64,000 bases of DNA from Mytilus edulis. Taxonomy: Eukaryota; Mollusca; Bivalvia; Mytilida; Mytilidae. Both the position numbers and the translations under genes were made by a program. Shown here piece after piece: positions 45,928 to 57,840 of this stretch. The notes under the pieces are model-generated. The model was not told the origin of the DNA. It saw only the letters and a program-made list of their open reading frames with translations, and ran no database searches. Location: positions 68,414,971 through 68,478,970 of the forward strand of contig NC_092357.1 of NCBI RefSeq assembly GCF_963676685.1, read 5' to 3'. Every line of letters starts with the position of its first letter. Positions within the stretch are counted from its first letter, which is position 1.

Positions 45928-47602
45928 GCACTTGTGCTAGTTCCCAATTCACATATAATCCAGCTGGCCACGTTATTACCGGTGACCTCAACATTGTTAA
46001 TAACACTTCTCTACGAAATGTGTTATCGAAAGGTCCGAAATATCGTGAGCCTAAATCCATCAATTGGAAATTCAACTTTAAAATTTTGATGGATTCAGTT
46101 GAGGATTATGCCAGGCAATGGGCTAAGCGCGAGAAGGAAGATGTAGACACTCTTTCCGAATGGATTAAGGCAGTGAGGTCGGTGATACAAATCAGAATTA
46201 AGAAACTGAATGGGTCTATCAATGCCCATGCTACGTCAATCTTTAAAGACCCTAATGTTGCAAAACACCTATCCTACCTCCATGACAAATATGTTGTTGT
46301 CCGTGCAGATAAAGCCCCAAACAACATCGTTTTTGTATGTAAAACTCATTACATTAACTGCTTGATAAACGAATTAGGTATTGACAATTCACTTGGAAAC
46401 TCAACATATACCCTCACGACACTTACCAAAGAGGAAATCCTGGATAATCATAGGTCTGTTCTGTGTTCCTTTGGAATTTCAACCAAAGATGAAGAACTGG
46501 ATCTGCCATCACTGTATTGGATACCTAAACTACAAAAGTGTCCTTACAAACAACGGTATATTGCTGGGTCTTCCAAGTGCTCCACGAAACCTCTTTCTAA
46601 ATTATTAACCTCTATTTTATCAGCAATCAAAGACGGGCTTCAAAGTTATTGTGAAACTGCCTATTCTAGAGGGGATGTCAGAATCAGATGTGGATACTTA
46701 AAAATTCCAAAGATCTTTTAGAGTACATACAATCTAACCCTCTTTCATCTTGTAACAGTATTAAAACATTTGACTTTTCTACTCTGTACACTAGTATTCC
46801 ACATTCCAAACTAAAAGACAAATTGAAAGAGTTGGTATTGCTTTGCTTCGTAAAAAAGAATGGCCAACGTAGATACAAGTATCTTGTCTTAGGGAGGGAT
46901 AAATCCTACTTTGTAAAGGATCACTCTGATTCGAACAAGAAATTCTCTGAAACTAATATCATCAAGATGCTTGATTTCTTGATTGACAACGTATTTGTTT
47001 TTCAACAGACTGTCGGCATTTCAATGGGAACAAACTGTGCCCCTCTACTTGCCGACTTGTTTCTCTATTATTATGAGGCTGACTTCATGCAGGAACTTCT
47101 TAGGAAGAAAGATAAGAAGTTAGCACTATCCTTTAACTCTACTTTTTGCTATATAGATGATGTTCTTTCACTAAATAATTCAACATTTGGTGACTATGTG
47201 GAACGCATCTATCTAATCAAGCTAGAGATAAAGGATACTACAGATACAGTTAAGTCGGCCTCATATCTTGACTTACATCTAGAAATTGACAATGAGGGTC
47301 GGTTGAAAACAAAACTTTACGACAAAAGAGATGATTTCAGCTTTCCAATTGTGAACTTTCCATTTCTAAGTAGCAACATTCCAGCAGCACCTGCATACGG
47401 GGTATATATCTCCCAATTGATACGATATTCCCGTGCTTGCATTTCCTATCATGATTTTCTTGATAGAGGGTTGCTGCTCACAAGGAAGCTATTAAACCAA
47501 GAGTTCCAAATGGTGAAGTTGAAATCATCCCTTCGTAAATTTTACGGACGCCATCACGAGTTGGTTGACCGTTATGGAATAACCGTATCACAAATGATAT
47601 AG
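45928..47602 (+). pseudogene. Penelope-like element reverse transcriptase, near-intact with one frameshift
   Basis: The frame opens within [16 protein letters not shown] before the first ATG at 46020 and runs to 46721. A single frameshift near 46670-46690 moves it to the frame 46688-47602. N to [15 protein letters not shown]; a [18 protein letters not shown] block; [16 protein letters not shown]; then after the shift FDFSTLYTSIPH (motif A Asp), GISMGTNCAPLLADLFLYY (motif B), CYIDDVLSL (motif C with both Asp), and LKTKLYDKRDDFSFPIV to the end. This is the arrangement of Penelope-like RTs, which prime at target DNA. No GIY-YIG endonuclease is seen, the N terminus is cut by a stop, and the frameshift makes it inactive as read, although a sequencing error cannot be excluded. 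It is followed by the 3' tail at 47665. Confidence 0.88.
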
Positions 47603-47664
47603 GATATGTTCCTTACGTCGTAACTACAATCCTCTTCCCTTTCCTGAATGTGACCTACCGAATT

Positions 47665-47930
47665 AGACTATTTACCGGATTTGTTATCACATAAGCAACA
47701 CGACGGGTGCGGCATGTTGAGCAGGATCTGCTTACCCTTCCGGAGCACCTGAGATCACCCCTAGTTTTTTGGTGGGGTTCGTGTTGTTTATTCTTTAGTT
47801 TTCTATGTTGTGTCGTGTGTGCTGTTGTTTCTTTGTCTTTTTCATTTTTAGCCATGGCGTTGTCAGTTTGTTTTAGATTTATGAGTTTGACTGTCCTATT
47901 GGTATCTTTCGTCCCTCTTTTAACGGTAAA
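47665..47930 (+). repeat. 3' tail repeat of the Penelope-like element
   Basis: Starts 'gttatcacataagcaacacg' and ends 'ggtatctttcgtccctctttt', directly after the RT frame. Solo copies occur at 52117-52320 (+), 56735-56972 (-) and as a fragment at 49193-49230 (-). Confidence 0.75.
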
Positions 47931-48039
47931 ATAGTAAATGATGGACATTTCTACCACATCAAGAACATCTATCATTGTCATATACAAAGGCATACAACGT
48001 ATGAACAGAGATTGCATCCACACAGTACAGACAACACAC

Positions 48040-48900
48040 CCTGACTGGAGTCAAATAAATTTGATATTTCCTAGGTATCATACACATGATACATATGCAA
48101 CCTAAAAACGTAGACGAAAAACCCTGTTATAAAGTATAAGTCAAATGAATTTGATATTTCTTTAAGTATCATACATATACAGTCACATAGCACAGGCAAC
48201 AACCCTGCAATCAATATAACATGTTAGTCCAATGAATATGTTGTTTCTTTAGGTATCACACAATGTAGACACAACACCCTGTTATCAATAATAAGTCAAA
48301 CAAATTTGATATTTCTTTAAGTATTATAATTAAACATCCACAATGGACAGGCAAGAGGTCCTGCAATAAATATAAAATTTAAGTCAAACGAATTTGTTGT
48401 TCATTTAGGTATCATGCATGTGCATCGACACAGCGCAGGTAACAAACAATGAAATCAAGATAAGAATTAAGTCGATTGGATTTGTTGTTTCTTTAGGTAT
48501 CTTACATATGCATCCACACAGCGCAGGTAAAAGACCATGTAATGGATATACAAATTAAGTCAAATGATTTGTTGTTTCCTTAGGTACCTGACAAATACAT
48601 CCACATACCACAGGCAAGAACCCCGCAATCAATATACAAACTTAAGTCAAATGAATTTGTTGTTTCATTAGGTATTATACAAATACATCCACACCGCGCA
48701 GGCAACAGACACTGTAATGGATATACAAATTAAGTCAAATGAATTTGTTGTTTCTTCATGATGTCATACGTATTCATTAACACAGGTCATGTAACAAACC
48801 CTGTAGTCAATATAAAAATTATTTAGTCAAATAAATTTGTTGTTTCTTTAGGTAGCATGCATATTCATTCAAACATGGCAACTATCCTGAAGCAATATAG
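48040..48900. repeat. Tandem array, about 85-120-bp units
   Basis: 'aagtcaaatgaatttgttgt' followed by 'ttctttaggtatcatac' and 'atccacacagcgcaggtaac' recurs about eight times with length variation. It lies downstream of the Roc-COR gene. Confidence 0.85.
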
Positions 48901-49853
48901 AAAAATGTTTAACAAATGTAAAACAATATATAATTAAAAACTCCACGGAAAGGTGGAAAGACCTAAGGATAGGCCAGTACACGTGTTGTTGCTTTTAGCT
49001 GTCATGCATACTGCTAACGTTTTCCATTAAATCTGCAGAATACTGCTTGAATATATTATCATAATGCTATTTTACATATCTCAACTTAGAAAAATTACAA
49101 CATTTCACAAACCGTTAATTAGATACTGAATAACTTACTAACTTAGTATCAAATATCAAAGTATCAAATTATCTATGAAAAAAAATTAAATGATAAAAGA
49201 GGGACGAAAGATACCAAAGGGACAGTCAACATATAATATAATTAAGATAAATACAATTCAAATCAGACAGTAATAATTTGTTACTCTAATAACTGAACAC
49301 AACAACTAGATTAAAATATAGACAAATATTTACATATATTTATCAGTTAAAAAGCTTAAACATATAGTCTCGGAAGAAACATAAGATATTAAGTTGTTTT
49401 ATATAAATTAACATAAACTCAAGTAAGAATAACTTCAGTTGCTTGTTCTTTTCATCTTCTTCCAATCATTTTCTTCTTTTTTATGTTGTTTCATAGCACG
49501 GGATGTTACGGGAAACCTGTTGATATTGAAAACGAGATCACACGTTTAATATTAGCGAGATTTCTTGAATTCCATTTCAGGAATTTTATGTTGTCTCTGA
49601 AATAAATAGACACTATTTTATCAGATAAATTGAGAAAAAAACCATGAAAATCCCTTATAAAATGTTCATAATTTATAGTAGAATTAAAAATATATATCTT
49701 CACCAAAAATATTAAGCTCCAAATATCAAAACCACTAGTTATTTCTGTTTTGCAAATTATTTGATACTCATGTTATTTATAATATCTTAGTATACGTAGA
49801 AGATCTTCAGATTTTAAGATACAGGATAAATATACGTATGACCTACTTCCAGT
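48901..49853. other. Probable 3' flank or UTR of the death-fold gene
   Basis: AT-rich; includes a short fragment of the PLE tail repeat at 49193-49230. No gene supported. An AATAAA on the minus strand could not be fixed. Confidence 0.4.
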
Positions 49854-50188
49854 TTATTTGTAGCAACCATAAATGGTTGATATATCTCTGCTTGTAACCA
49901 ATGTGCTTTCTATTTCAGCTGCCAGTTCAGTAGTAGTAGAGTCTTCTCGTATAGCTTTTAGAAATTCAATAAATCCCCTTTCACTCCCATGTAAAAGGAT
50001 ATCCATTAGCTTTCTATTCTTTTGTATTTGTGCTGGACAAGCATTTATCAATTGTCTGTCAGATATTGTCAAAATATCACGTGATATTAAATGATCTACT
50101 ATGTTTTCATGATCTATACAGTTAATGATATTTGAGTAATTCTTCTGCAGACGAACTCTATACACTGGAACAGTCCACTCGGACAATC
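49854..50188 (-). CDS. Roc-COR death-fold protein, last exon: CARD 2
   Basis: The acceptor 'ttgtag|gattg' opens a frame of about 111 codons to TAA. After VYRVRLQ the sequence follows the CARD pattern: LQKNYSNIINCID, then HLISRDILTISDRQLIN, then NRKLMDILLHGSERGFIEFLKAI and ELAAEIE. CARDs are six-helix death-fold modules that pair with other CARDs in apoptosis and innate-immune signalling. The exon needs one base from the previous exon (phase 1), and CARD 1 at 50841 ends exactly in phase 1, so direct splicing is consistent. As the last domain of the Roc-COR gene it would be the effector-recruiting tail. Partner unknown. Confidence 0.78.
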
Positions 50189-50840
50189 CTACAATTTATT
50201 GTTAAGAATTTTGTATTATCACTTTAGATACATGTATAGTAAAAATAAACAACGAAAGTTTCACGGAATGTCATGACCATCATACCACAGAAGTAGTAAA
50301 TTATTTAGGAAAATCCGAGGAGAAACTTTTGAGGGATATCTTAGCATAAAAATACGACCAACATTAACCGAAAATGTAGAAACAAATACTGTTTTAAAAA
50401 AAATCATTTAAGTGAATGATGGTTAATACAAAACACAGGTCATCCAGGTTTACATTGTAATTATATCAACGACAGACAAAAACAAAAGACCAAGAATACA
50501 AAACCCTTAATATTAACAACGGTGCCACAATTATGAGACCTTTATATATAATACATACACAATATATAAGCCTTTATGAGACTACCTTTTCCCCATTTTT
50601 TGGGGGTTTATTCATTGTTTTTTTTCTTATGTTATGTTTAAAAAATAATGTTGCATTTTTTCTTTTTGCCCCATGGATTATCTCCAGTCTACCATCAGCT
50701 TCTTGATTGATTGTACCTTCGGTACTTTCACTTTTACAAACAAATATTATATCTTTTTTTTTAACTTGAAATGTATCAAGACCATCAATGTAATACAAAT
50801 GCTATTATTTGTGTATTTTCATATAACAGACAGCTCATAC

Positions 50841-51112
50841 CTTTATATTGTGGTTCTAATGCTTCATTTGAGCCTTCTGTCTGTGAATCGCGTTTCAATT
50901 CATTTGCTAAATCAGTGTATCCACCTGTCAGTAGTGCATCAACAAACACATTATAAGTGGACTTCCCCCTTTTATTCACTACTTCAAGCAAAGCCTTATT
51001 CTGATCGTCTTGTCTAACATGTTGTTCAATGCTGCGTCTGTCGTCAGATGATATCACTAAATGTGTCATCATATAATCTAAAATCTGTCTGATTTCTATA
51101 TCCTGTATGATT
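50841..51112 (-). CDS. Roc-COR death-fold protein, exon: CARD 1
   Basis: The exon lies between 'acagacag|aatc' (or an alternative AG four bases earlier) and 'aaag|gtatga'. It encodes a CARD: QDIEIRQILDYMMTHLVIS, then DDRRSIEQHVRQDDQNKALL, EVVNKRGKSTYNVFVDAL and GYTDLANELKRD. The LLEVV..RG...F..AL..GY..LA series is the most conserved part of the family. With the acceptor at 51113 the start is in phase with the end of the death-domain exon at 51749. A stretch of minus-strand frame beyond the donor (to 50574) is intronic read-through. Confidence 0.8.
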
Positions 51113-51748
51113 CTGTCTGTATTTGGGAAATATCAATTATATTTGATTAGAATGTTATAACTACTATAATTAAAATAATTTTTAATTTTGTATTTTTCCA
51201 TCTTTGTCTGATATAATTATTCAGACAACCACTGAAACATGCGTATACTTACAACAAAATTTAAACAACCACGTGCTGTTTTCACTTAAAGCAGAAGCGT
51301 TTAGACAAAGTGCATGTGAATTATCGCCGTTCCAGTCATTTCCATGCTATGCTTGGTCTGCACCTAACTGTAGGTTTATAAAACATCAAATTTTCTTTCT
51401 GTTGTTGGAACCTTCGTTTCATCATAATTTCCAAATTCATCATTAATAATAATAAGAATAATAATAATTATGATGAGAATTCCTTATTCAAAGAGGGTAA
51501 CACAGTTTGCTATAACACTAATGGGTGAATTTAAGAAAGATTTGTTATAAATAATGGCGGTAACGAAATACTAGAGACTGCTAATACGATTGTGACCAGT
51601 ATCTCACGTGACAGTAGATTTTTAGTGGTACTCTGTTGGAAGGAATGTAAGTTTACGTGAACAGACAGCTGATTCTTAAATGTAATAATAGTATATTGTT
51701 CATGTAAACAAGTGATATCAGACTAACTTATTAATATTTAGACTGTAC

Positions 51749-52055
51749 GTTCCTTCCGCTTGTTCCGCTAATCCTTCCTTATATGTTATGTATGGTAAAA
51801 CACTAGATAATTCAAGGCGATAAAGAGCTTTGAGTAAAACTTCATATGTAGCTTCTGGAAGTCTCCTCCATTTGTTCAGGACCTCCTCTGTTTGGCTACG
51901 AAGATTTGTAACATGGTTTCTTTCAATCTGTTGCATCTCAACAACTGTTAGCCCAAGTTCTATTCCAAGCTGATATGTTTGATAACCAATATGATCAGAC
52001 AGTTGCTGTAGATTTGAACCGGATGGTCTTATAAACAACTTCTCCCTTGGTTGGT
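51749..52055 (-). CDS. Roc-COR death-fold protein, exon: death domain 2
   Basis: Acceptor 'cattttag|accaac'; proposed donor 'ggaac|gtacag' (weak; the frame itself runs on to a stop at 51718). The encoded segment NLQQLSDHIGYQTYQLGIEL, GLTVVEMQQIERNH, TEEVLNKWRRLPEATYEVLL and ALYRLELSSVL is a textbook death domain, including the VL..W tryptophan. Death domains make homotypic contacts in cell-death and Toll/NF-kB signalling. Its start needs phase 1 but the preceding death-domain exon (56315) ends in phase 0, so a small linker exon is missing from my model or a second gene begins here. Confidence 0.75.
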
Positions 52056-52116
52056 CTAAAATGTGTGTATGAACAGAAGTATTTATTATTTCAATCGCAA
52101 ATTTAATCTTTGGAGC

Positions 52117-52320
52117 AAGATCTGCTTACCCTTCCGGAGCACCTGAGATCACCCCGAGTTTTTGGCGGCGTAGTGTTGCTCAGTCTTTAGTTTTCTAGGT
52201 TGTTTCTTTTGTACTATTATTTGTCTGTTTGTCTTTTTATTTTTATTCATGGCGTTGTCAGTTTATTTTTCGATCTATGAGTTTGACTGTCCCTCTGGTA
52301 TCTTTCGTCCCTTTTTTTTT
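52117..52320 (+). repeat. Solo Penelope-like 3' tail repeat
   Basis: 'gagcaagatctgcttaccct' to 'ggtatctttcgtccc' matches 47710-47925. It lies close upstream of the death-domain 2 exon on the opposite strand. Confidence 0.8.
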
Positions 52321-53950
52321 GTGAAACAGCTTATCTTGCAATCAAGTACTGTTTAACGATTGATCATTCCTAAAAAGGCTTTATTCAGAAACAAATGCTT
52401 ACAAAAGTGCAATTTTCAGTTTAAGCTATTTCAAATTATCACTTACCCAAATCTTTTTGAACTTCTCTTGAAATCTGAAGTTATACATGTATGCATTAAA
52501 TTATTTTATAAACACATTTTTGAAAGAAAACAAGTTTTTTTACTGTATTATCCCTCATATAAATGATTTGGACACTAATTGTTTAATACCATATTTTCAC
52601 CTTTTCGATGTTTTGTTTTTTTGACAAAATAATGAAATAATGAAGCAATTAATGTTTTAATGGCAGAAAAAAAACAATAATGGAATTTATATTTTACAAT
52701 TTGTTAATTGTAAAAATTTGCAGATAATTTTTGCTTTTAAATGAAAATATTCAAATGTTTTAATCTCATTACTTGTCATTCATAATTTAGATAAACCATT
52801 TCAATCATCTGTGAAAGCTGTCAAAATGGTTATTGGGCACTAAAGGTGTAGTAGAGATTTCCAATAAAATGACTTTACTTGGCATAACCGACCTAACTCA
52901 ACGTATTTCGTCCTATTGCATTGAAGCATGACGGAGGGGAGAATACACTGCATGCATGTTTTGCTCTTTCAACACGAATTTTTTTTCTGGAATATAGTTT
53001 ATATAAAAATCAACCCCAACTATTTTGTTTAATATTTGAATATTTTGCCATCAAATTTTGATTGATTTGATTGACAAATATTTATAATGGAATAAGTAAG
53101 TTAGCAACATGTAATCGCATACACCCATCATTTCTTGTCATTTCACTCGACCCATACTTTAGTTCTTCTCAAATTATGAATTTTAAAAACTACCTAGACA
53201 AAATCTAGCATGAAAATATTAAAATAATAAATTCCGAAGCGAGAAGGTTGTCTTTTTTGTTTGTTTTGAAAAGTATAAGCGTTTAAAGTGGGTTCCAACA
53301 CACCCGAATGTAAAAGGTGTACTCGACTTTTTAGAAAAAATAAAATTTCTATAATTTAATTGTATGGGACGAGGTTTTTGTCCATATATACGTAAACGTG
53401 AATTCGAGGATACAGGGGTAGAGGGCGTACCCCCTCTTTTTCGATCGCTAGATAATTTTGAAAATCTCATATGTTCCACATTATCTATACAAATCTTTAG
53501 CTTATAATCGTCCAATTTTTTTTCGCATCGTTCCGCTCGTTTGTATAAATTCAATTATCGGGAATTACACCGTCTTTCAAATATCTTGGATCCGGCATGA
53601 TCACAAATTGTATTGCACGAAAAAAGAATGAAAGAGTTGTCGTTTGACTTTGATTAATACTTTAAAAACAACAATGTATGAATATTAAACATCTCGCATG
53701 TTTAAGAATACATACTGATTGGATTTTTTCCTTGATTAAGAAGTTCACTATTTATTTTAATTCCAAAAAACAAATCATCATGAATTATTTGCCGATAAAG
53801 TATCTTTACATTTTATAGAAAATTCATATAATCTGCTATACAGTCATGACCACTAATGGTCCTACATACACTCCGTTCTTTTTACATGACAAAAGGTTTT
53901 GTTTTTAAACTGTGTATACATTTTTATACTTAATTTGTGAAATGTACAAA
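52321..53950. other. Intron or spacer
   Basis: AT-rich, no supported exon. The linker exon expected between the two death domains may lie between here and 56314. Confidence 0.35.
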
Positions 53951-54215
53951 AAAGGTGTAGTGTGATTGCCAATGAGACAACAAGAGACTTAATGACACAG
54001 AAATGTTAATTAACTATAGGCCACTGTACTGTTTTCAACAATTAGCAAAGCCCATACAGCATAGTCAGCTTTAAATGGCCACAAAATGACAAATATAAAA
54101 CGAGAAAACTAACGACCAAATTTATGTTAAAAAATATTAACGCAAACACAACAACAAACGATAAGCACTGCTAGAATTACAGGCTCGTGACTTGGGACAG
54201 ACACATCCATACTAG
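53951..54215 (+). repeat. 'gccaatgagacaac' dispersed repeat
   Basis: Runs from 'tagtgtgattgccaatgaga' to 'gtgacttgggacagacacat'. Matches 31943-32062 and 14845-15005. Confidence 0.75.
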
Positions 54216-56314
54216 GACAGTGGTGTAACCATACGACATACTGTCAATATTATTAACTATTTATTAGTTGTAGTTGTTTTTAAGATAGTGTTCAGCAGCT
54301 GTGGATACTATCAGATCGGTACATAGAGTTTATTTTGAAATACTAGAAATTGCTGTTTTTATGCTTCGTTTCAGTTTCACAATCAATCCCTTTCTTACTG
54401 TTTTAATTGTGGCATGATCATTTAATAAACATACTTCTGTGTATCTCTTTGGGCTTTAAGTTGGACTTTTATAAAAACTACATTGTACTTTATGTAGCAT
54501 AGAGATGCATGCGTACATAAATAGGCCAAAATATCAGATAGAATTAAGCCTCAAGTTATAATACTAACGACGAAGAAGCCTTAAGCTATATTCAATACAT
54601 GTACTTACGACAGAGATTTAACCTCTTGGTATAGTACCTATGATGATGATAATACTGATGTATGTCTTATATCAAGCGACAAATATTACATTTAAATTAA
54701 GGATGATGAAATGATGATGACAAATGCATATACCTTTTTGTACATGACCAAAACTTAGAGTCGCAATTTTATATGAAAGGTAACAAGAGAGCGTAACCGC
54801 TATACACACATTTGTCTGTTTACGAGTAAACCATAACCTGATATTACTCGTGAATGCATCATGCTTGCTGGAGAAGCCGAAAAAGTCTTAAAGTCATTCG
54901 ACCAGGGGTGAAAATAATTGAACCCTTATTGAGGCTAGCCTGCTAACAGTCAATCCCATTTATTAGGATATAACTATGAATGTAAAATGTTTTTTTTCCA
55001 GTCATGTATCACCTTCAACACTGGTGATCCAGTCAATGGATCTGTCGCAGACTTTTCACTTTAAAATATATATACCTCCAAAGCGAGACAAAAAATGAAA
55101 GGAAAATGTTCGCTGACTCAATCAATAGATGTGATAGTTTTAGAATCCACTTCTTATTGGATAAGTAAGAGTAAAAGAAAATTCCCGTAAAGGCTGAAGT
55201 GGCATTATACATATATATTATACATGTTATAGTTGTCTTAAAAATGTAACAAGTATGTAAATTAGATTTCTCATCCACTTTTAATCAGAGACATTTGAGC
55301 ACAGAATATGTTTAGCCAATTACTATGTACTTTAAACTGATAGTTTTCTATCCACAGTGGTCAATGTTTATACGCAGATTAGTCATCAGTTGATAATCAA
55401 GTACACCTTCCAAAATTACAATCTATTTAACGAATTGGTGTACAGATTTATTTACATATATTATTATCAATTATTACAATATTCTTTTATTTTAATGTTC
55501 GTTGACTTTCATTTGAAAGAAAGGTGTTTGTCAACTCATAAAACTCAAACTTTAAAGAAGTAAAAGACATGTATCATTTTTTTTTAAATATACACATCCC
55601 GTTGTCGTATCGTACTTCGTTTTGCCTGTTGAAAGAAAATAAATTTCGGAGATTGTAAATAAAGGAGATTAACTGCAGGAGAACAGAACATTTGAAACGA
55701 TGCTTTAAAAACTATGATGCAATCCCAGTTATCAACTTTAACAGAGACACATTCTGATTAGCACTTCGAGTTAAATTTTTCTGAAATTGCTAAAATAGTC
55801 TATCTAATAATAATACTCCCGGAATTTAAATATTATAAAACATTAAGAAAATAAAAAAGAAAAAGAAGAACGGACACCATCTGATAACGACAAACAAAAG
55901 CAATAAAAATATCAAATAATAAAACGTTCATTAAATTTTGCAAAGTATTTCGGAAAAACAAACTCATTGTCATACCATGAAAGGCAACTCAAATAAATCG
56001 TATGATAGGTATAGATACGTATATATACGTGGTCGTATGACAGTGAAGTTTAGGCGGGAATCTCAATAATCACGTGATATATAAAAATCATGATTTCTTT
56101 CGTTTTTCATCATCTTGTAAATACTTGATATTGATAAAAGTTATTATGAATGGGTATTATAGTTTATAAATACTTATGTAAAACTTGACTGACGCATTTA
56201 ACAAAATTAATAGGTTAGCAATAACCGGTCCCGTTACGTTAGTAGGTTAAGTTAGGTACGTATGTCATTTTATTGGAAATCTCTAGTATTACATTTTTAT
56301 CATTACATGTGTAC
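54216..56314. other. Intron or spacer
   Basis: No exon supported. A small candidate at about 55026-55072 (minus) has splice-like borders but the phases do not join the neighbouring exons. Confidence 0.35.
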
Positions 56315-56595
56315 CTGACATAGTATGTGGATGTCGATATCTTCCTCTTTCATACTTTGCTGAATCTGCTTGAATGAAGCATACAGTGTGTTCTTCTTCC
56401 AATCATGTAAAGCTTTGATTTTGATATCAAAAGACTCTTTGTGTTTTGACTCGTTAATAATTTCCCATGACCTAGCCGGTTTCTTTTCCTTTAGGTGCAT
56501 ATATATTTTTCGTATTTCTTCCATTGTCATTTCAGCTGCTAAGCGTCCCAAGTGTCTATCATCTGGATTGCTGTCTAACCATGCCATATCTAGAC
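56315..56595 (-). CDS. Roc-COR death-fold protein, exon: death domain 1
   Basis: Acceptor 'attacag|gtctag' and donor 'tgtcag|gtacac' delimit 281 nt, needing one base upstream (phase 1) and ending in phase 0. The sequence DDRHLGRLAAEMTMEEIRKI, YMHLKEKKPARSWEII, IKIKALHDWKKN and LYASFKQI fits the death-domain pattern, including the conserved W after the KAL helix start. It joins in phase to the 40-nt linker exon at 59167-59206. Diverged from the second death domain, so not a recent exon duplication. Confidence 0.72.
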
Positions 56596-56734
56596 CTGTA
56601 ATATATTGAAACTTAATTCACAAGTTCATACCATTTTTTTAATGTCTGCTTAAGTTATAACAGTAGATAAGAAATCATGGACTTTCAAGTTTAACTGTAA
56701 TGTATAGCTCAAAAATAATACTGAGCAGCGATAA

Positions 56735-56972
56735 AAGAAGGACGAAAGATACCAAAGGGACAGTCAAACTCATAAATCTAAAACAAACAGACAACGCCAT
56801 GGCTAAAAATGAAAAAGACAAACAGAAAAACAATAGTACACATGACACAACATAGAAAACTAAAGAATAAACAACACGAACCCCACCAAAAACTAGGGGT
56901 GATCTCAGGTGCTCTGGAAGGGTAAGCAGATCCTGCTCCACATGCGGCACCCGTCGTGTTGCTTATGTGATA
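56735..56972 (-). repeat. Solo Penelope-like 3' tail repeat, reversed
   Basis: 'ggacgaaagataccaaaggg' to 'cacccgtcgtgttgcttatg' is the inverted counterpart of 47665-47925. It is intronic; minus-strand frames across it are not genes. Confidence 0.85.
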
Positions 56973-57119
56973 AAGGAGACAGCATCCAATGATACGAAAA
57001 AACAGAGGATATACAATGGTCAATACTAAGTATTTCAAAAATACACTTAGCAATTTGTCATTTGATAGGTTACTAGTTCAATTATGTTAATCTAATGAAT
57101 GATTTGTTTTGATTTTATA

Positions 57120-57570
57120 GGTTGGCATGTGTTGATATTTTAATGTCATTTATGTACATCAATCAATTGGCATGCGTAGATACATAAATGTCATTTATAT
57201 GTATTCAATATGTACATGGTGTAATTGTCAATGGATTGACATGCGTGGATAGATTACTAAATGTCATTTATGTAAATCAATCAATTGGCATGCGTGGATA
57301 GAAAAATGTCATTTATATACATCAGTCAATTGGCATGCGTGGATAGATAAATTTCATTTATGGACTTCAATCAATTGGCATGCGTGAATAGTTAAATGTC
57401 ATTTGTGTACATCAATCAATTGGCATGCGGGGAAATATAAATGTCATTTATGTACATCAATCAATTGGCATGCGTGGATAGATAAATGTCATTTATGTAC
57501 ATCAATCAATTGTCATGCGTGAATAGATAAATGTCATTTATGAACATCAATCAATTGGCATGCATGGAAG
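57120..57570. repeat. 46-bp tandem array
   Basis: Unit 'atcaatcaattggcatgcgt' plus 'ggatagataaatgtcattta'. About nine to ten contiguous units, intronic. No spacers, so not a CRISPR array. Confidence 0.92.
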
Positions 57571-57840
57571 ATGTGGTGTGAGTGACAATGAGACATCTCT
57601 ACATCCAGATAACAATTTATAAAAGTAAACCAGTAAAGGTCAATGTACGGTCTTCAGCACCAAACAATAAGCTATGAAGGGCCCCAAAATTACTAGTGTA
57701 AAATCAACGGTCTAATCTATATAAAAAACGAGAAACGAGAAACACGTATAAATTACATAAACAAACGACAACTACTATAATCAGATTCTTGACTTAGGAG
57801 AGGTGCAAACATTTGCAGCGGGATTTTAATATCTGATTTG
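57571..57840 (+). repeat. 'gccaatgagacaac'-type dispersed repeat
   Basis: Abuts the 46-bp array. Shares 'cggtcttcagcac', 'aacaataagctatgaagggc' and 'gtgcaaacatttgcagcggg' with 29041-29345. Confidence 0.75.

Noticed and set aside
47655-48023. 122-codon minus-strand frame
   Set aside because: Antisense across the retroelement tail repeat; no domain.
50700-50760. Candidate tiny exon (minus) between CARD 1 and CARD 2
   Set aside because: CARD 1 and CARD 2 already join in phase, and the acceptor would be an A-rich stretch without a pyrimidine tract.
55026-55072. Candidate small linker exon (minus) between the two death domains
   Set aside because: Has splice-like borders but the entry phase does not fit the end of death domain 1 and one frame contains a stop.
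56675-57053. Two 91-codon minus-strand frames
   Set aside because: Translate a known solo retroelement tail repeat that also occurs at 47.7 and 52.1 kb.
57120-57570. CRISPR-like regular repeats
   Set aside because: Units are contiguous without unique spacers, in a eukaryotic intron; a tandem satellite.
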